The notes under the pieces were generated by a model, which worked only from the letters and a program-made list of their open reading frames with translations, was not told the origin of the DNA and ran no database searches. From DATJLY01 sp963773665 (lineage in GTDB: Bacteria; Pseudomonadota; Alphaproteobacteria; ATCC43930; CGMCC-115725), in assembly GCA_963773665.1 (NCBI GenBank), contig CAVZBZ010000016.1, forward strand, positions 50,656 through 114,655: a DNA stretch of 64,000 nt, written 5' to 3'. Below, in pieces: positions 36,490-44,359 of the stretch. A program made the translations under genes and the position numbers. Positions within the stretch are counted from its first letter, which is position 1. Each line of letters opens with the position of its first letter.

Positions 36490-37299
36490 TTACGCGAAGA
36501 ACTCGCGGATGAGCGCTGCCGTTTCCTCCGGTGCCTCGGCTTGCGGGCTGTGGCCGGCGTGGGCGAGGATGTGGAGGCGGGCGCCCGACAATCCTTCGCG
36601 ATAGGCTTCGGCGTGGGCGCGCGGCACCATGCGGTCGTGCTCGCCCCAGACGAGCAGCGCCGGGCCGTTGAAGCGGTGCAGGCGCTGGCGCAGACGGCGG
36701 TCGTAGAAATAGGGCGGGTTGAAGCCGATGCGCGAGGCAAATCGCATCATCTTGTAGCGCTGCAATTCGCGCGCCTTGTCGGAGCGGTCGTCGGGGAAGA
36801 GTGCCAACGCCGCCTTGTCGTCGTCCTTCGCGAAGAGGAGGCGGCGAAAGCCCGAATAATCCGTGCCGTTGCGCGGCTGCGCCTCCCAGAAGAGGTCGCC
36901 CGTGGGATGTCCCGCGACGAATAGGCCGGACGCGCCGATGAGCGCGAGTTTTCGCACGCGCTCGGGCCAGCGCACGGCAAGCTCGGCCGCGAGCCAGCCG
37001 CCGACGCACGAACCCGCAATGTCGAAGCGCTCGAGCCCCAATGCGTCCACCGTCTCGATCGTGCGGAAGGCGAGATCGTCGATCGTCTCGATGCCGTCGT
37101 CCTCGGCCGAGCCGGCGCAGCCCGGATGCGCGGGTGCGATCACGCGGAAGGATTTCGCAAGCTCCTCGTGGAACGGCAGCCATGGCGGCGCCGCGCCGTG
37201 CACGTCGGCGAAACCGTGGAGATAGAGAAGCGGCGCGCCGCTCCCTTCCTCCGCCACGGCGACCTCGTGGCCCGCCACCGCGATGATGCGCTCCGGCAT
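36490..37299 (-). CDS. Alpha/beta hydrolase (copy 1 of a hydrolase-LLM pair)
   Basis: 269 residues with oxyanion loop YLHGFADVHG, nucleophile elbow GSCVGG, where Ser is followed by Cys-Val, acid in LVWGEHDRMVP, and His in LAHAGHSPQAE. It ends 16 bp after the hydantoinase gene on the opposite strand and follows the LLM monooxygenase by 4 bp, so the two are co-transcribed. Paralogous to 47954-48730. Confidence 0.85.
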   Translation of the reverse strand: MPERIIAVAGHEVAVAEEGSGAPLLYLHGFADVHGAAPPWLPFHEELAKSFRVIAPAHPGCAGSAEDDGIETIDDLAFRTIETVDALGLERFDIAGSCVGGWLAAELAVRWPERVRKLALIGASGLFVAGHPTGDLFWEAQPRNGTDYSGFRRLLFAKDDDKAALALFPDDRSDKARELQRYKMMRFASRIGFNPPYFYDRRLRQRLHRFNGPALLVWGEHDRMVPRAHAEAYREGLSGARLHILAHAGHSPQAEAPEETAALIREFFA

Positions 37300-37303
37300 G
37301 GGC

Positions 37304-38548
37304 CTACTCCGCCGCGCCGGCGACGGGGGCCGCTTCGAGCTCGGGGTATTGGCGTCCGAACATCGCCGCCGAATCGCGCCGCAGCGCCGGCGCCACTTCG
37401 GTCGCGAAGAGCCGCATGCTTTTCCGCGCAAGGTCGGCGCGCATGTTGCCGAAATGGAACTGGATGAGAAGATTGCCGACGCCTGCCTGCTCGATGAGCT
37501 GCCACAGCCGCTCGCGCACGGTTTTCGGGCTGCCGGCGATGATCGAGCCGCCGGCATCGAGCTCCTCCCAGCTTTCGCTATCGCCGAGCTGCTTGCCGCC
37601 GAGCGTCGCGTTCTTCAGGAAATTCTCGTAACTGCGCACCGAGGTCGAAGGCACGCCCGCGCCTTGCGTCAAGGGCCGCCCCTCGCGCCGCAGATGGCCC
37701 TTCAGACAGAATTTGAGGAAGTACCAGACGCCTTCCCTCGCTTCCTCGCGCGCCTGCTCGTCCGTCTCCGAGACATAGACGGACAGCAGGATGCCCATGC
37801 GGAACGGGTGATAGGTGCCGCCGTGCTTCTTGATGATCTCGGCAAAGCGCTGCGCCGCGATGCGCGTTCCCGCGCCGTGCGTGCGCGACGACAGGAAATA
37901 ATCGTAGCCGCGCTCGGCCACGCCCTCCATCGTCTCGAGCGACAAGGCGCCCGGGATCCAGATGCGCGGATGCGGCAGCTGCTTCGGCTTCGGCCAGATG
38001 TTGACGTAGCGCAGCGGATAATGCTCGCCCTCGTGGCGGAACGGCCCGTCCTCGGTCCAGGCGCGATGGATGAGGTCGATCGCCTCCCAATAGCGCGCCC
38101 GCGCCTGCGGCTGCGCGATGTTGTAGTTGAATGCCTCGGGCCCGCCGCCCACCGCGAATCCGGCGATGAGCCGCCCGCCGCTCATCGAATCGATCATCGC
38201 GTATTCTTCGGCGACGCGCAGGGGATTGAGATAAAGCGGCAGGAGATTGCCGAGCACGACGAGCTTCGCGCGCTTGGTGCGCTGCGTCAGCGCCGCCGCG
38301 ATCAGGTTGGGCGACGGCATCAGGCCGTAGATGTTCTGGTGATGCTCGTTGAGGACGAGCCCGTCGAAGCCCAGCTCCTCGGCATACGCGAGCTGATCGA
38401 TATATTCCTGGTAGAGCCCGTCGGTCTTTTCCCGGTCCCACAGACTGTTCGGCACCGTGACCCAGCCGCTGTCGAAGCGCTCGTCGAAATCGGGCGGCAG
38501 ATAGGGATAGGCCATGAAGTGCCAGCAATAAAGCTCGACCGGTCGCAT
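37304..38548 (-). CDS. LLM-class flavin-dependent monooxygenase (copy 1)
   Basis: 414 residues with a luciferase-like TIM barrel: GFDGLVLNEHHQNIYGL, LVVLGNLLPLYLNPLRVAEEYAMID, SGGRLIAGFAVGGG in segments. Needs reduced flavin from a separate reductase, none adjacent. NIWPKPKQLPHPRIWIPGA is paralogous to the protein at 48739. Transcribed with the downstream alpha/beta hydrolase. Confidence 0.87.
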   Translation of the reverse strand: MRPVELYCWHFMAYPYLPPDFDERFDSGWVTVPNSLWDREKTDGLYQEYIDQLAYAEELGFDGLVLNEHHQNIYGLMPSPNLIAAALTQRTKRAKLVVLGNLLPLYLNPLRVAEEYAMIDSMSGGRLIAGFAVGGGPEAFNYNIAQPQARARYWEAIDLIHRAWTEDGPFRHEGEHYPLRYVNIWPKPKQLPHPRIWIPGALSLETMEGVAERGYDYFLSSRTHGAGTRIAAQRFAEIIKKHGGTYHPFRMGILLSVYVSETDEQAREEAREGVWYFLKFCLKGHLRREGRPLTQGAGVPSTSVRSYENFLKNATLGGKQLGDSESWEELDAGGSIIAGSPKTVRERLWQLIEQAGVGNLLIQFHFGNMRADLARKSMRLFATEVAPALRRDSAAMFGRQYPELEAAPVAGAAE

Positions 38549-38596
38549 GGAGGCCTCCTGTCGGCCATACTCTAGCGCAGAATCAAGGAGACGACG

Positions 38597-39106
38597 ATGA
38601 TCACGCCGGCTTATGTCCGCACCATGGCCGCCTACAATGAAGAGATGAACCGGCGGCTCTACGCGGCCGCTTCACGCCTCACCGACGAGGAGCGCAGGCG
38701 CGACCGCGGCGCCTTCTGGCATTCGATCCACGGCACGCTGAACCATCTTCTTTACGGCGACCGGGCGTGGATGTCGCGCTTCGGCGTCTCGCCGCCGCCC
38801 GCCGTGGCGCTGAAGGAGAGCGACGGCCTGATCGGCGATTTCGGCGCGCTTGCGCAAGCGCGGATCGCGGCGGACCGGGACATCGTCGCCTGGGCCGCGC
38901 AAGTGACCGACGCCTGGCTCGGCGAGACGCTCCATTGGCACAGCCATTCGGTCAAGCGCGACCTCTCCTCGCCGCGCTCGCTGCTGGTGACTCACCTTTT
39001 CAATCACCAGACCCATCATCGCGGCCAGGCGCACGCGCTCGTGACGGCGGCGGGGCAGGACACGGGCGACACCGATCTGTTCCTGCTCGTGCCGGAAATT
39101 CGCTGA
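38597..39106 (+). CDS. DinB family protein
   Basis: 169 residues in the DinB four-helix fold. Metal ligands are predicted in IHGTLNHLLYGDR and in HLFNHQTHHRGQAHAL, which is the family signature. Members may be thiol transferases or of unknown activity. Divergent from the LLM gene. Confidence 0.87.
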   Translation: MITPAYVRTMAAYNEEMNRRLYAAASRLTDEERRRDRGAFWHSIHGTLNHLLYGDRAWMSRFGVSPPPAVALKESDGLIGDFGALAQARIAADRDIVAWAAQVTDAWLGETLHWHSHSVKRDLSSPRSLLVTHLFNHQTHHRGQAHALVTAAGQDTGDTDLFLLVPEIR

Positions 39107-39122
39107 GACTGGCGGCGCGCAC

Positions 39123-40394
39123 TCACCATTTGGCGACGAGTTCGCCGGCGAACGCCTGGCGCCAGTCCGCGCCCGGCGGAACGACGGCGTCGTGCGGGCG
39201 GATCGCGCGATAGGTCGCGGGCTCGCGCCCCTTCGGGGGCTCGCCGCGCTCGACCGCGTGCGTCGCCTCGATGAGGAGGCGGCGCATCGCGACGATGGCG
39301 CGGTCGGACGTGCCCAGATTTTCCTGCGTCCGGTCGGCGATCGGGCCCATGCCTTCCTGGAGCGCGAAGTCCTGCGTGTTGAGGCCCTTGATGCCGGTGA
39401 AGGTGCGCGTCTTCTGCATCGCCCGGTCGATCAGGAAATCGTTTCCGGGATTGCGCTTCAGGCGGAACGTGCCGGGGATGACATCGTCCTTGGCGCGGCC
39501 GGCATAGGTTTCCCACTCGGCGATGAAATCTGGCGTCAGAAGCGCCGCCTCGTCGTATCCGAGCGCCCAGTTGTAGACGAAGGTGTGCTCGTCATCGATC
39601 GGGACCCAGACATGGCCGTCGAGCTTCGGCACCTTGGCGCGCCCGCCCGTGATCGCCGTCGTGCTGGCGCGCATCTGCTGCGCCGGCATGACGTAGTGAT
39701 ATACGCGGACATAGGACCCGTCGGCGCCGCTCTTCCGGTGCGAGACATAGCAATAGCCATAGTCCGTGAGTTCCACATCGATGCGCGGCGCGCCGTCGCG
39801 CGGCCTGAGCAGGCCCTTGTTCGCCAGGTCGTTGTTGTGCACGAAGGACGAGTGCGCGGTGTCGAGCCCGCCCTCGAGCGCCTGCAGGAAGTTGCACGCC
39901 TCGAGCGTCTTCGAGACGTGGCGGTGCGTCGCGGGCGCGCGCACCCATTCGTAATCGGGTGCAGGCGGGATTTCGGCGCGCGGACCGAGATAGGCCCAGA
40001 CGACGCCGCCGCGCTCGACCGCCGGATATGCCAGAAGCTTCACCTCGTCCTTCATCGGCGTGTCGGCCGGCTCCGACGGCATGTCGACGCAGTTGCCGTC
40101 GACGTCGAACTTCCAGCCGTGATAGACGCAGCGCAGCCCGCATTCCTCGTTGCGGCCGAAGAACAAGGGCGCGCGGCGGTGGCGGCAATAGGCGTCGATC
40201 AGCCCGACGCGGCCCGAGGTGTCGCGGAACGCGACAAGGTCCTCGCCGAGAAGCCGCACCCGCAGCGGCGCGCCGTCCTTCTCCGGCAGCTCGGACGAAA
40301 GCGCGGCGGGCTGCCAATAGCGCCGCAGCAGCTCGCCCATCGGCGTGGCCCTGCCGACGCGGACGAGGCGGTCGCTGTCGTTCCGGCTCAGCAT
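39123..40394 (-). CDS. Rieske aromatic-ring hydroxylating oxygenase, large subunit (phthalate 4,5-dioxygenase-like)
   Basis: 423 residues. Rieske motif: CRHRRAP then CVYHGWKFDVDG. Catalytic iron site: CNFLQALEGGLDTAHSSFVHN. The start LSRNDSDRLVRVGRATPMGELLRRYWQP is typical of phthalate- and related oxygenases. No reductase is adjacent. It overlaps nothing, but the ADH gene is 3 bp upstream, so they share a transcript. Confidence 0.87.
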   Translation of the reverse strand: MLSRNDSDRLVRVGRATPMGELLRRYWQPAALSSELPEKDGAPLRVRLLGEDLVAFRDTSGRVGLIDAYCRHRRAPLFFGRNEECGLRCVYHGWKFDVDGNCVDMPSEPADTPMKDEVKLLAYPAVERGGVVWAYLGPRAEIPPAPDYEWVRAPATHRHVSKTLEACNFLQALEGGLDTAHSSFVHNNDLANKGLLRPRDGAPRIDVELTDYGYCYVSHRKSGADGSYVRVYHYVMPAQQMRASTTAITGGRAKVPKLDGHVWVPIDDEHTFVYNWALGYDEAALLTPDFIAEWETYAGRAKDDVIPGTFRLKRNPGNDFLIDRAMQKTRTFTGIKGLNTQDFALQEGMGPIADRTQENLGTSDRAIVAMRRLLIEATHAVERGEPPKGREPATYRAIRPHDAVVPPGADWRQAFAGELVAKW

Positions 40395-40397
40395 CGC

Positions 40398-41504
40398 TCA
40401 GCTCCAGGGTGCGACGGTGACATGGATCGAACGCTCCTCGCTCTCGCCGCCCACCATTCGCAGCGCTTCGTCGATGTCCTTGAGGCCGACGACGTGGCTC
40501 GACATGCGCTCCAACGGGAAGCGCGCCCTCGCCATGGTGCCGAGCGCGCGCTCCACCGCCTCGAAACTGTGGCCGCGCGTGCCGCGCAGAATGACCTGCT
40601 TGTCGACGATCTGGCGGAGGTCGAAGCCCTCGATCGGGCCCTTGCGCGCCGCGATCACCAGAACGCCGCGCTTGCGCAAGAGCGCGATCGACGCGTTGAC
40701 GATCTCGGGTCCGCCGCCGCTCGCATCGACGACGATGTCCGCCATGCGGCCGTCGGTGATGCGCTTCACGGCGTCTTGCAGATTCTCCTTGTCCACGGCG
40801 ACGGTGTGATGCGCGCCAAGCTCGCGCGCGACCGCAAGGCGGCGTTCGTCGCGCGCAAGGCCGGTGACGATGATCTGGTCCGCGCCCACGACCGAAGATG
40901 CTATGACGCAGCCGAGGCCTTGCTGCCCCGGCCCTTGGACGACGACGGTCTTGCCCGGACCCGCGCCGCCATCGAGCCAGGCCCACTGGAAGCCGTTGCC
41001 GATCGGCAGCGCCATGGCGGCGATGTGCGTGGGAACCCCGGCCGGCACGCGGTGAACGACCGTGCGCGGATGCATGTAGAGATACTGGCTGTAGCCACCC
41101 CACAGCGCCGGCGCCACGGTAAGCGGCGTCGAGCCGTAGCGGATGCCGCCGGCAAGCCGGTTGTCGGTCTCGAGGCAGGAGCGGTACTCGCCGGTGCGGC
41201 AATATTCGCAATGGCCGCACGGCAGATATTCCTCGAGCGCGACGCGGTCGCCTTCGCTCACGCCCCAGCGCGATCGCGCGACATCGCCGAGCCGCTCGAC
41301 AATGCCGATCATCTCGTGTCCGAGGATGCGCGGGCCCGGCCGCTCGTTGAGATACATGCCCCAGTCGCTGCCGCAGATCCCGGTCGCCTCGATCCGCAAG
41401 AGTCCGGCATCGACGGGAATTTCGGGCAGCGGGAACTCTCTCACCTCGATCTGCCGCGACTTGACCGCGACGGCGGCCAGCGCGCGCTCGGCGGAAGGGC
41501 TCAT
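40398..41504 (-). CDS. Zinc-containing alcohol dehydrogenase (MDR family)
   Basis: 368 residues. Catalytic zinc ligands in TGICGSDWG and ILGHEMIG. Structural zinc lobe PCGHCEYCRTGEYRSC. The NAD(P)-binding motif is VVQGPGQQGLG. Substrate unknown. It is first in a two-gene unit with the Rieske oxygenase. Confidence 0.87.
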   Translation of the reverse strand: MSPSAERALAAVAVKSRQIEVREFPLPEIPVDAGLLRIEATGICGSDWGMYLNERPGPRILGHEMIGIVERLGDVARSRWGVSEGDRVALEEYLPCGHCEYCRTGEYRSCLETDNRLAGGIRYGSTPLTVAPALWGGYSQYLYMHPRTVVHRVPAGVPTHIAAMALPIGNGFQWAWLDGGAGPGKTVVVQGPGQQGLGCVIASSVVGADQIIVTGLARDERRLAVARELGAHHTVAVDKENLQDAVKRITDGRMADIVVDASGGGPEIVNASIALLRKRGVLVIAARKGPIEGFDLRQIVDKQVILRGTRGHSFEAVERALGTMARARFPLERMSSHVVGLKDIDEALRMVGGESEERSIHVTVAPWS

Positions 41505-41547
41505 GGATCACCTCCAGGCCCGATCATAGCGCGGATGGCGCCGCGTC

Positions 41548-42345
41548 CTATCGCTTCGTGCGCTTGCGGGGCGTGGCGCCGGGGACGGGCTTCGCCGGCT
41601 TGGCGCGGCCAACCGCGGGCTGGTAGGTGCCGGCCAGGAGCTGGTCGAAACGCTGGCGGTCAGCGATCTGGAAATGATGCCGATCGAGGAACTTCACGAC
41701 GCGTGCCTTCTCGAGCCCGCTCGACGCGCGGCTCATCGCCTCGAGCGTGAGGCCGATGAACTGCGCCGCATCGCCCCGCGACATCGGAAAATAAATAACG
41801 GCGTCCGCCCCGCGCGCGGGCACAAGCTCTTCGAGCATGCGCAGGAACATCGCGAACCTGCCGAGCGCGTCGTTCCGGGCGAGGATCAGGGCGTGGCGGC
41901 GCTGCTTGCGCAGTTCGTCGGCGGCCTTGCACAGAAGCCGCATGCCAAGCGCCGCATTGCGCGCGAGGTGCGCTTCGAGCGCATCGAGCGGAATGCGGAA
42001 GGCGACCGACGGGATGACCGCTTCGGCCGATTCGACGTATTGGCCTTGTTCGGCCAGACCGAACAGATCGCCTGCGAAATGGAAGCCCGAGACGCTGATG
42101 CTGTCGTCCGGCAGGATGTCGTAGGTTTTCACCACGCCCTGGACGAGGTTGTAGATGCTGTCGGCCGCGCCCTTCGCGCGATAGGCCGGCGCGCCCTTGG
42201 GCCATTGCACGATCGTGCCCATCGCGGCGAGCGCGGACGTGTCGGCCTCGTCGAGCAGCGATACGGGTCTGCCGCGCGAGCGTTCGCGAAACGGCACTCC
42301 CGAGACGCGCGGTTCGATCGTGACGTGAAAGCGGCGCGTCGGCAT
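41548..42345 (-). CDS. Crp/FNR family transcriptional regulator without iron-sulfur cysteines
   Basis: 265 residues. A cyclic-nucleotide-binding fold (residues about 30-145; YNLVQGVVKTYDILPDDS, GDLFGL) and a winged helix with recognition segment FPMSRGDAAQFIGLTLEAMSRASSGLEK. No N-terminal Cys cluster is present, so it is FixK/DNR-like rather than an oxygen-sensing FNR. A basic tail (ATPRKRTKR) is unusual. Three FNR-type boxes lie 125-275 bp upstream, suggesting autoregulation or control by a paralogue. Confidence 0.85.
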   Translation of the reverse strand: MPTRRFHVTIEPRVSGVPFRERSRGRPVSLLDEADTSALAAMGTIVQWPKGAPAYRAKGAADSIYNLVQGVVKTYDILPDDSISVSGFHFAGDLFGLAEQGQYVESAEAVIPSVAFRIPLDALEAHLARNAALGMRLLCKAADELRKQRRHALILARNDALGRFAMFLRMLEELVPARGADAVIYFPMSRGDAAQFIGLTLEAMSRASSGLEKARVVKFLDRHHFQIADRQRFDQLLAGTYQPAVGRAKPAKPVPGATPRKRTKR

Positions 42346-42469
42346 GCGTGCTGGCTCTTATCCTGTTCCCGCAGTTGGAACCCTCGTGGTGAATAACACA
42401 TGTGCCGCCACGGAAATACGGTCGTCGGGATTTCAGACGGCAGCATGGACAAGCGAGCCAAGCATGGCT

Positions 42470-42483
42470 TTGACACAGATCAA
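42470..42483. promoter_or_regulatory. FNR/FixK-type box 1
   Basis: TTGACACAGATCAA, 9 of 10 defined bases of TTGAT-N4-ATCAA. Centre about 131 bp upstream of the Crp/FNR-type start. Confidence 0.65.
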
Positions 42484-42514
42484 GTTGGTTTGTTCTGCTC
42501 AATCGGAGCCATTA

Positions 42515-42528
42515 TTGATTCAGATCAA
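42515..42528. promoter_or_regulatory. FNR/FixK-type box 2
   Basis: TTGATTCAGATCAA, exact match to TTGAT-N4-ATCAA. Centre 45 bp from box 1. Confidence 0.75.
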
Positions 42529-42605
42529 GTTTTGCTGCGACAAAAAAGATTCGGCGTCATGACTGCTGCGGTGCGCAAACCGGGACCGTCGGCTGGTGCA
42601 TGATT

Positions 42606-42619
42606 TTGATTAGGATCAA
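42606..42619. promoter_or_regulatory. FNR/FixK-type box 3
   Basis: TTGATTAGGATCAA, exact match to TTGAT-N4-ATCAA. Centre 91 bp from box 2. The 42346-42825 gap is AT-richer than its surroundings and has no convincing gene on either strand. Confidence 0.75.
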
Positions 42620-42791
42620 ATATCTATGAGATTACTTATTTTCATTCGCATGATAAAAGAAAATTGCCGTTGGAACGGCGGTCCGGTTCGGCGTCTGTTC
42701 CGCACATGCGCACGCAATCGTATGCGGGCGCGGCGAATTCGTTTCCGCCTCGTTCGCAAATTCCCATGCATTTGTATGCGCAATTTCCGCT

Positions 42792-42808
42792 GCCCGCACT
42801 GTGCGGGC
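42792..42808 (-). terminator. Hairpin after the DUF1614 gene
   Basis: GCCCGCA and TGCGGGC form a perfect 7-bp stem with a 3-nt loop, 18 bp beyond the DUF1614 stop on the minus strand. The following sequence is only weakly T-rich, so it may be a processing or partial termination structure. Confidence 0.45.
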
Positions 42809-42825
42809 GCAATATGGCGCGCTGC

Positions 42826-43503
42826 TCACGCGAGGTACGCGGCAACAATTCCCGAAAGCACGATGCCGTCGAACGTCCCGGCGCCGCCGATGCTGGCAAC
42901 GCCCGTCGCGCTCTTCTCGATCTCGCGGAGGTGAAAGAGGTCGGCGCCGATGAGCGGACCGGCAACGCCCGCGACGAACGAGACCGGCGCCGCGTCGGCC
43001 GGCACCAGGATGATCGCGAGGAGCGCTGCGCCCAGCGCCGGCACGAGGCCCGGCAGCAGGATGCCGACGCCGGGCACCGGCCGCGCGATGCGCCAGCAGA
43101 TGACGATATTGACGAAGGCGGCGATCGCGACGCCAACGATGGGTCCCGGCCCGAGCGCCACGATATGGGCAAGCTCGTAGAGCGCGAGCCCCGCCGGAAT
43201 GATGCAGCCGCCAAGATTGACCGCGATGATCGTCTCGCGGCTCTCGCCGCCGAGCCCAGGCAAGACCTCGTCGAGTCCGAACACCGCGAGCGGGTGCCGG
43301 GGCACGACCCGGTCGTGCGCGATGCGCTTCACCGGAATGTTGACGACGCTGCCCACGAAGATCGCGAGCGTGACGAGAAGTGCGGTGCCGGGCGCCAGAT
43401 GAAGCTTCACGAGGCTCGCCGTCATCAGCTCGCCGAACAAAAGCGGCAGGAGCAGGACGAGCAGGAAAACTGCCAGGAGCGAGAGCGGCGTCATTGCCTT
43501 CAT
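42826..43503 (-). CDS. DUF1614 family membrane protein
   Basis: 225 residues with about six to seven hydrophobic helices. VNIPVKRI, AVNLGGCIIPAGLALYEL and the closing GGAGTFDGIVLSG are characteristic of DUF1614 proteins. Function unknown. Start ATG 43503. Confidence 0.82.
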   Translation of the reverse strand: MKAMTPLSLLAVFLLVLLLPLLFGELMTASLVKLHLAPGTALLVTLAIFVGSVVNIPVKRIAHDRVVPRHPLAVFGLDEVLPGLGGESRETIIAVNLGGCIIPAGLALYELAHIVALGPGPIVGVAIAAFVNIVICWRIARPVPGVGILLPGLVPALGAALLAIILVPADAAPVSFVAGVAGPLIGADLFHLREIEKSATGVASIGGAGTFDGIVLSGIVAAYLA

Positions 43504-43603
43504 GGAGTCCCCTTCCGGCCGTCCGCTTCGCCTCGACGCGCGCCGCAACGTGTTTTACGCTAGGGGCGGTACGCGGCAGCGTCAACGACGCGAAGGAGAA
43601 GCC

Positions 43604-44149
43604 ATGGCGAGAGTGCGCGAGATCGAGGATGCGGGCGGCGACGCCGCGCTTGCCGAGCTGCTCGAAAAGGAGCGCGAGCTGTTCGGCTATCTCCTCAATC
43701 CGACCAAGGTGATGGCGCATTGCCCGCCGATCCTGCGCGCGGCAAAGCAGCTGGGAGCCGCGATCGAGCAGTCGGGGCAGCTGCCGAAGGCGCTTCTGGC
43801 GCTCGTCTATCTGAGGGTCGCGAGCATCAACGGCTGCCCCTTTTAAATCGACATCAATTCCATCCGTGTGATGGAAGGAAGCGGCGAGGCGAAGCTCGAG
43901 GCGGCGACCGGCTGGCGCGACAGCGCGCTCTTCAGCGATGCTGAGCGCGTGGCGCTCGAATATGCCGAGCGCATGACCGTTACCGGCGAGCGGGTGGATG
44001 ACGCGCTGTTCGAGCGGCTGAAGCTTCATTTCAGCGAGCCGCAGCTCGTCGAGCTCACCGCCGCGGTCGCGTTCGAGAACTTCCGCAGCAAGTTCAACCC
44101 GGCCTTGGGCGTCGAAGCGCAGGGCTTCTGCCTCATTCCGCGACGCTGA
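43604..44149 (+). CDS. AhpD-like carboxymuconolactone decarboxylase family protein with in-frame TAA at CxxC
   Basis: Read through its internal stop this is a 181-codon AhpD-like protein. Codons 1-80 end RVASINGCPF. Codon 81 (43844-43846) is TAA, exactly where the resolving Cys of the CxxC motif belongs. Codons 82-181 continue in the same frame IDINSIRVMEGSG... to AQGFCLIPRR. There is no frameshift and GC at third positions is high on both sides, so the downstream half has been under coding constraint. AhpD-like selenoproteins with CxxU are a known bacterial family; a TGA-to-TAA change, a TAA-reading tRNA(Sec), a recent nonsense mutation, or a sequence error are all possible. Confidence 0.75.
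43858..43876 (+). promoter_or_regulatory. SECIS-like hairpin downstream of the in-frame TAA
   Basis: TTCCATC pairs perfectly with GATGGAA around a CGTGT loop. It begins 11 nt after the TAA and the loop contains a GU, matching the spacing and loop preference of bacterial SECIS elements such as E. coli fdhF. It also encodes SIRVME, so coding constraint alone could explain it. Confidence 0.4.
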
Positions 44150-44359
44150 GTTTGCTTGACTTCCCGGGGCGCAACCGCCATCTAACGCAAAGCGGTACTC
44201 TCGCGGATGCGCGACGCGCCCCAGGTGTTAACACCGGCGCTTTCAGAGACATCACTCGTCAACCGGAATTCCCAGTCGCGCGGGACGGGCTTCATCCAGG
44301 GTGAAGCGACAATTCGCTCGCATGCGCGCATTTCCCGCGAGCATGCGTCACCCACCCTG

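Noticed and set aside
42626..42934. Plus-strand open frame across the FNR-box gap
   Set aside because: Overlaps the DUF1614 gene on the other strand, has no ribosome-binding site and no protein-like pattern.
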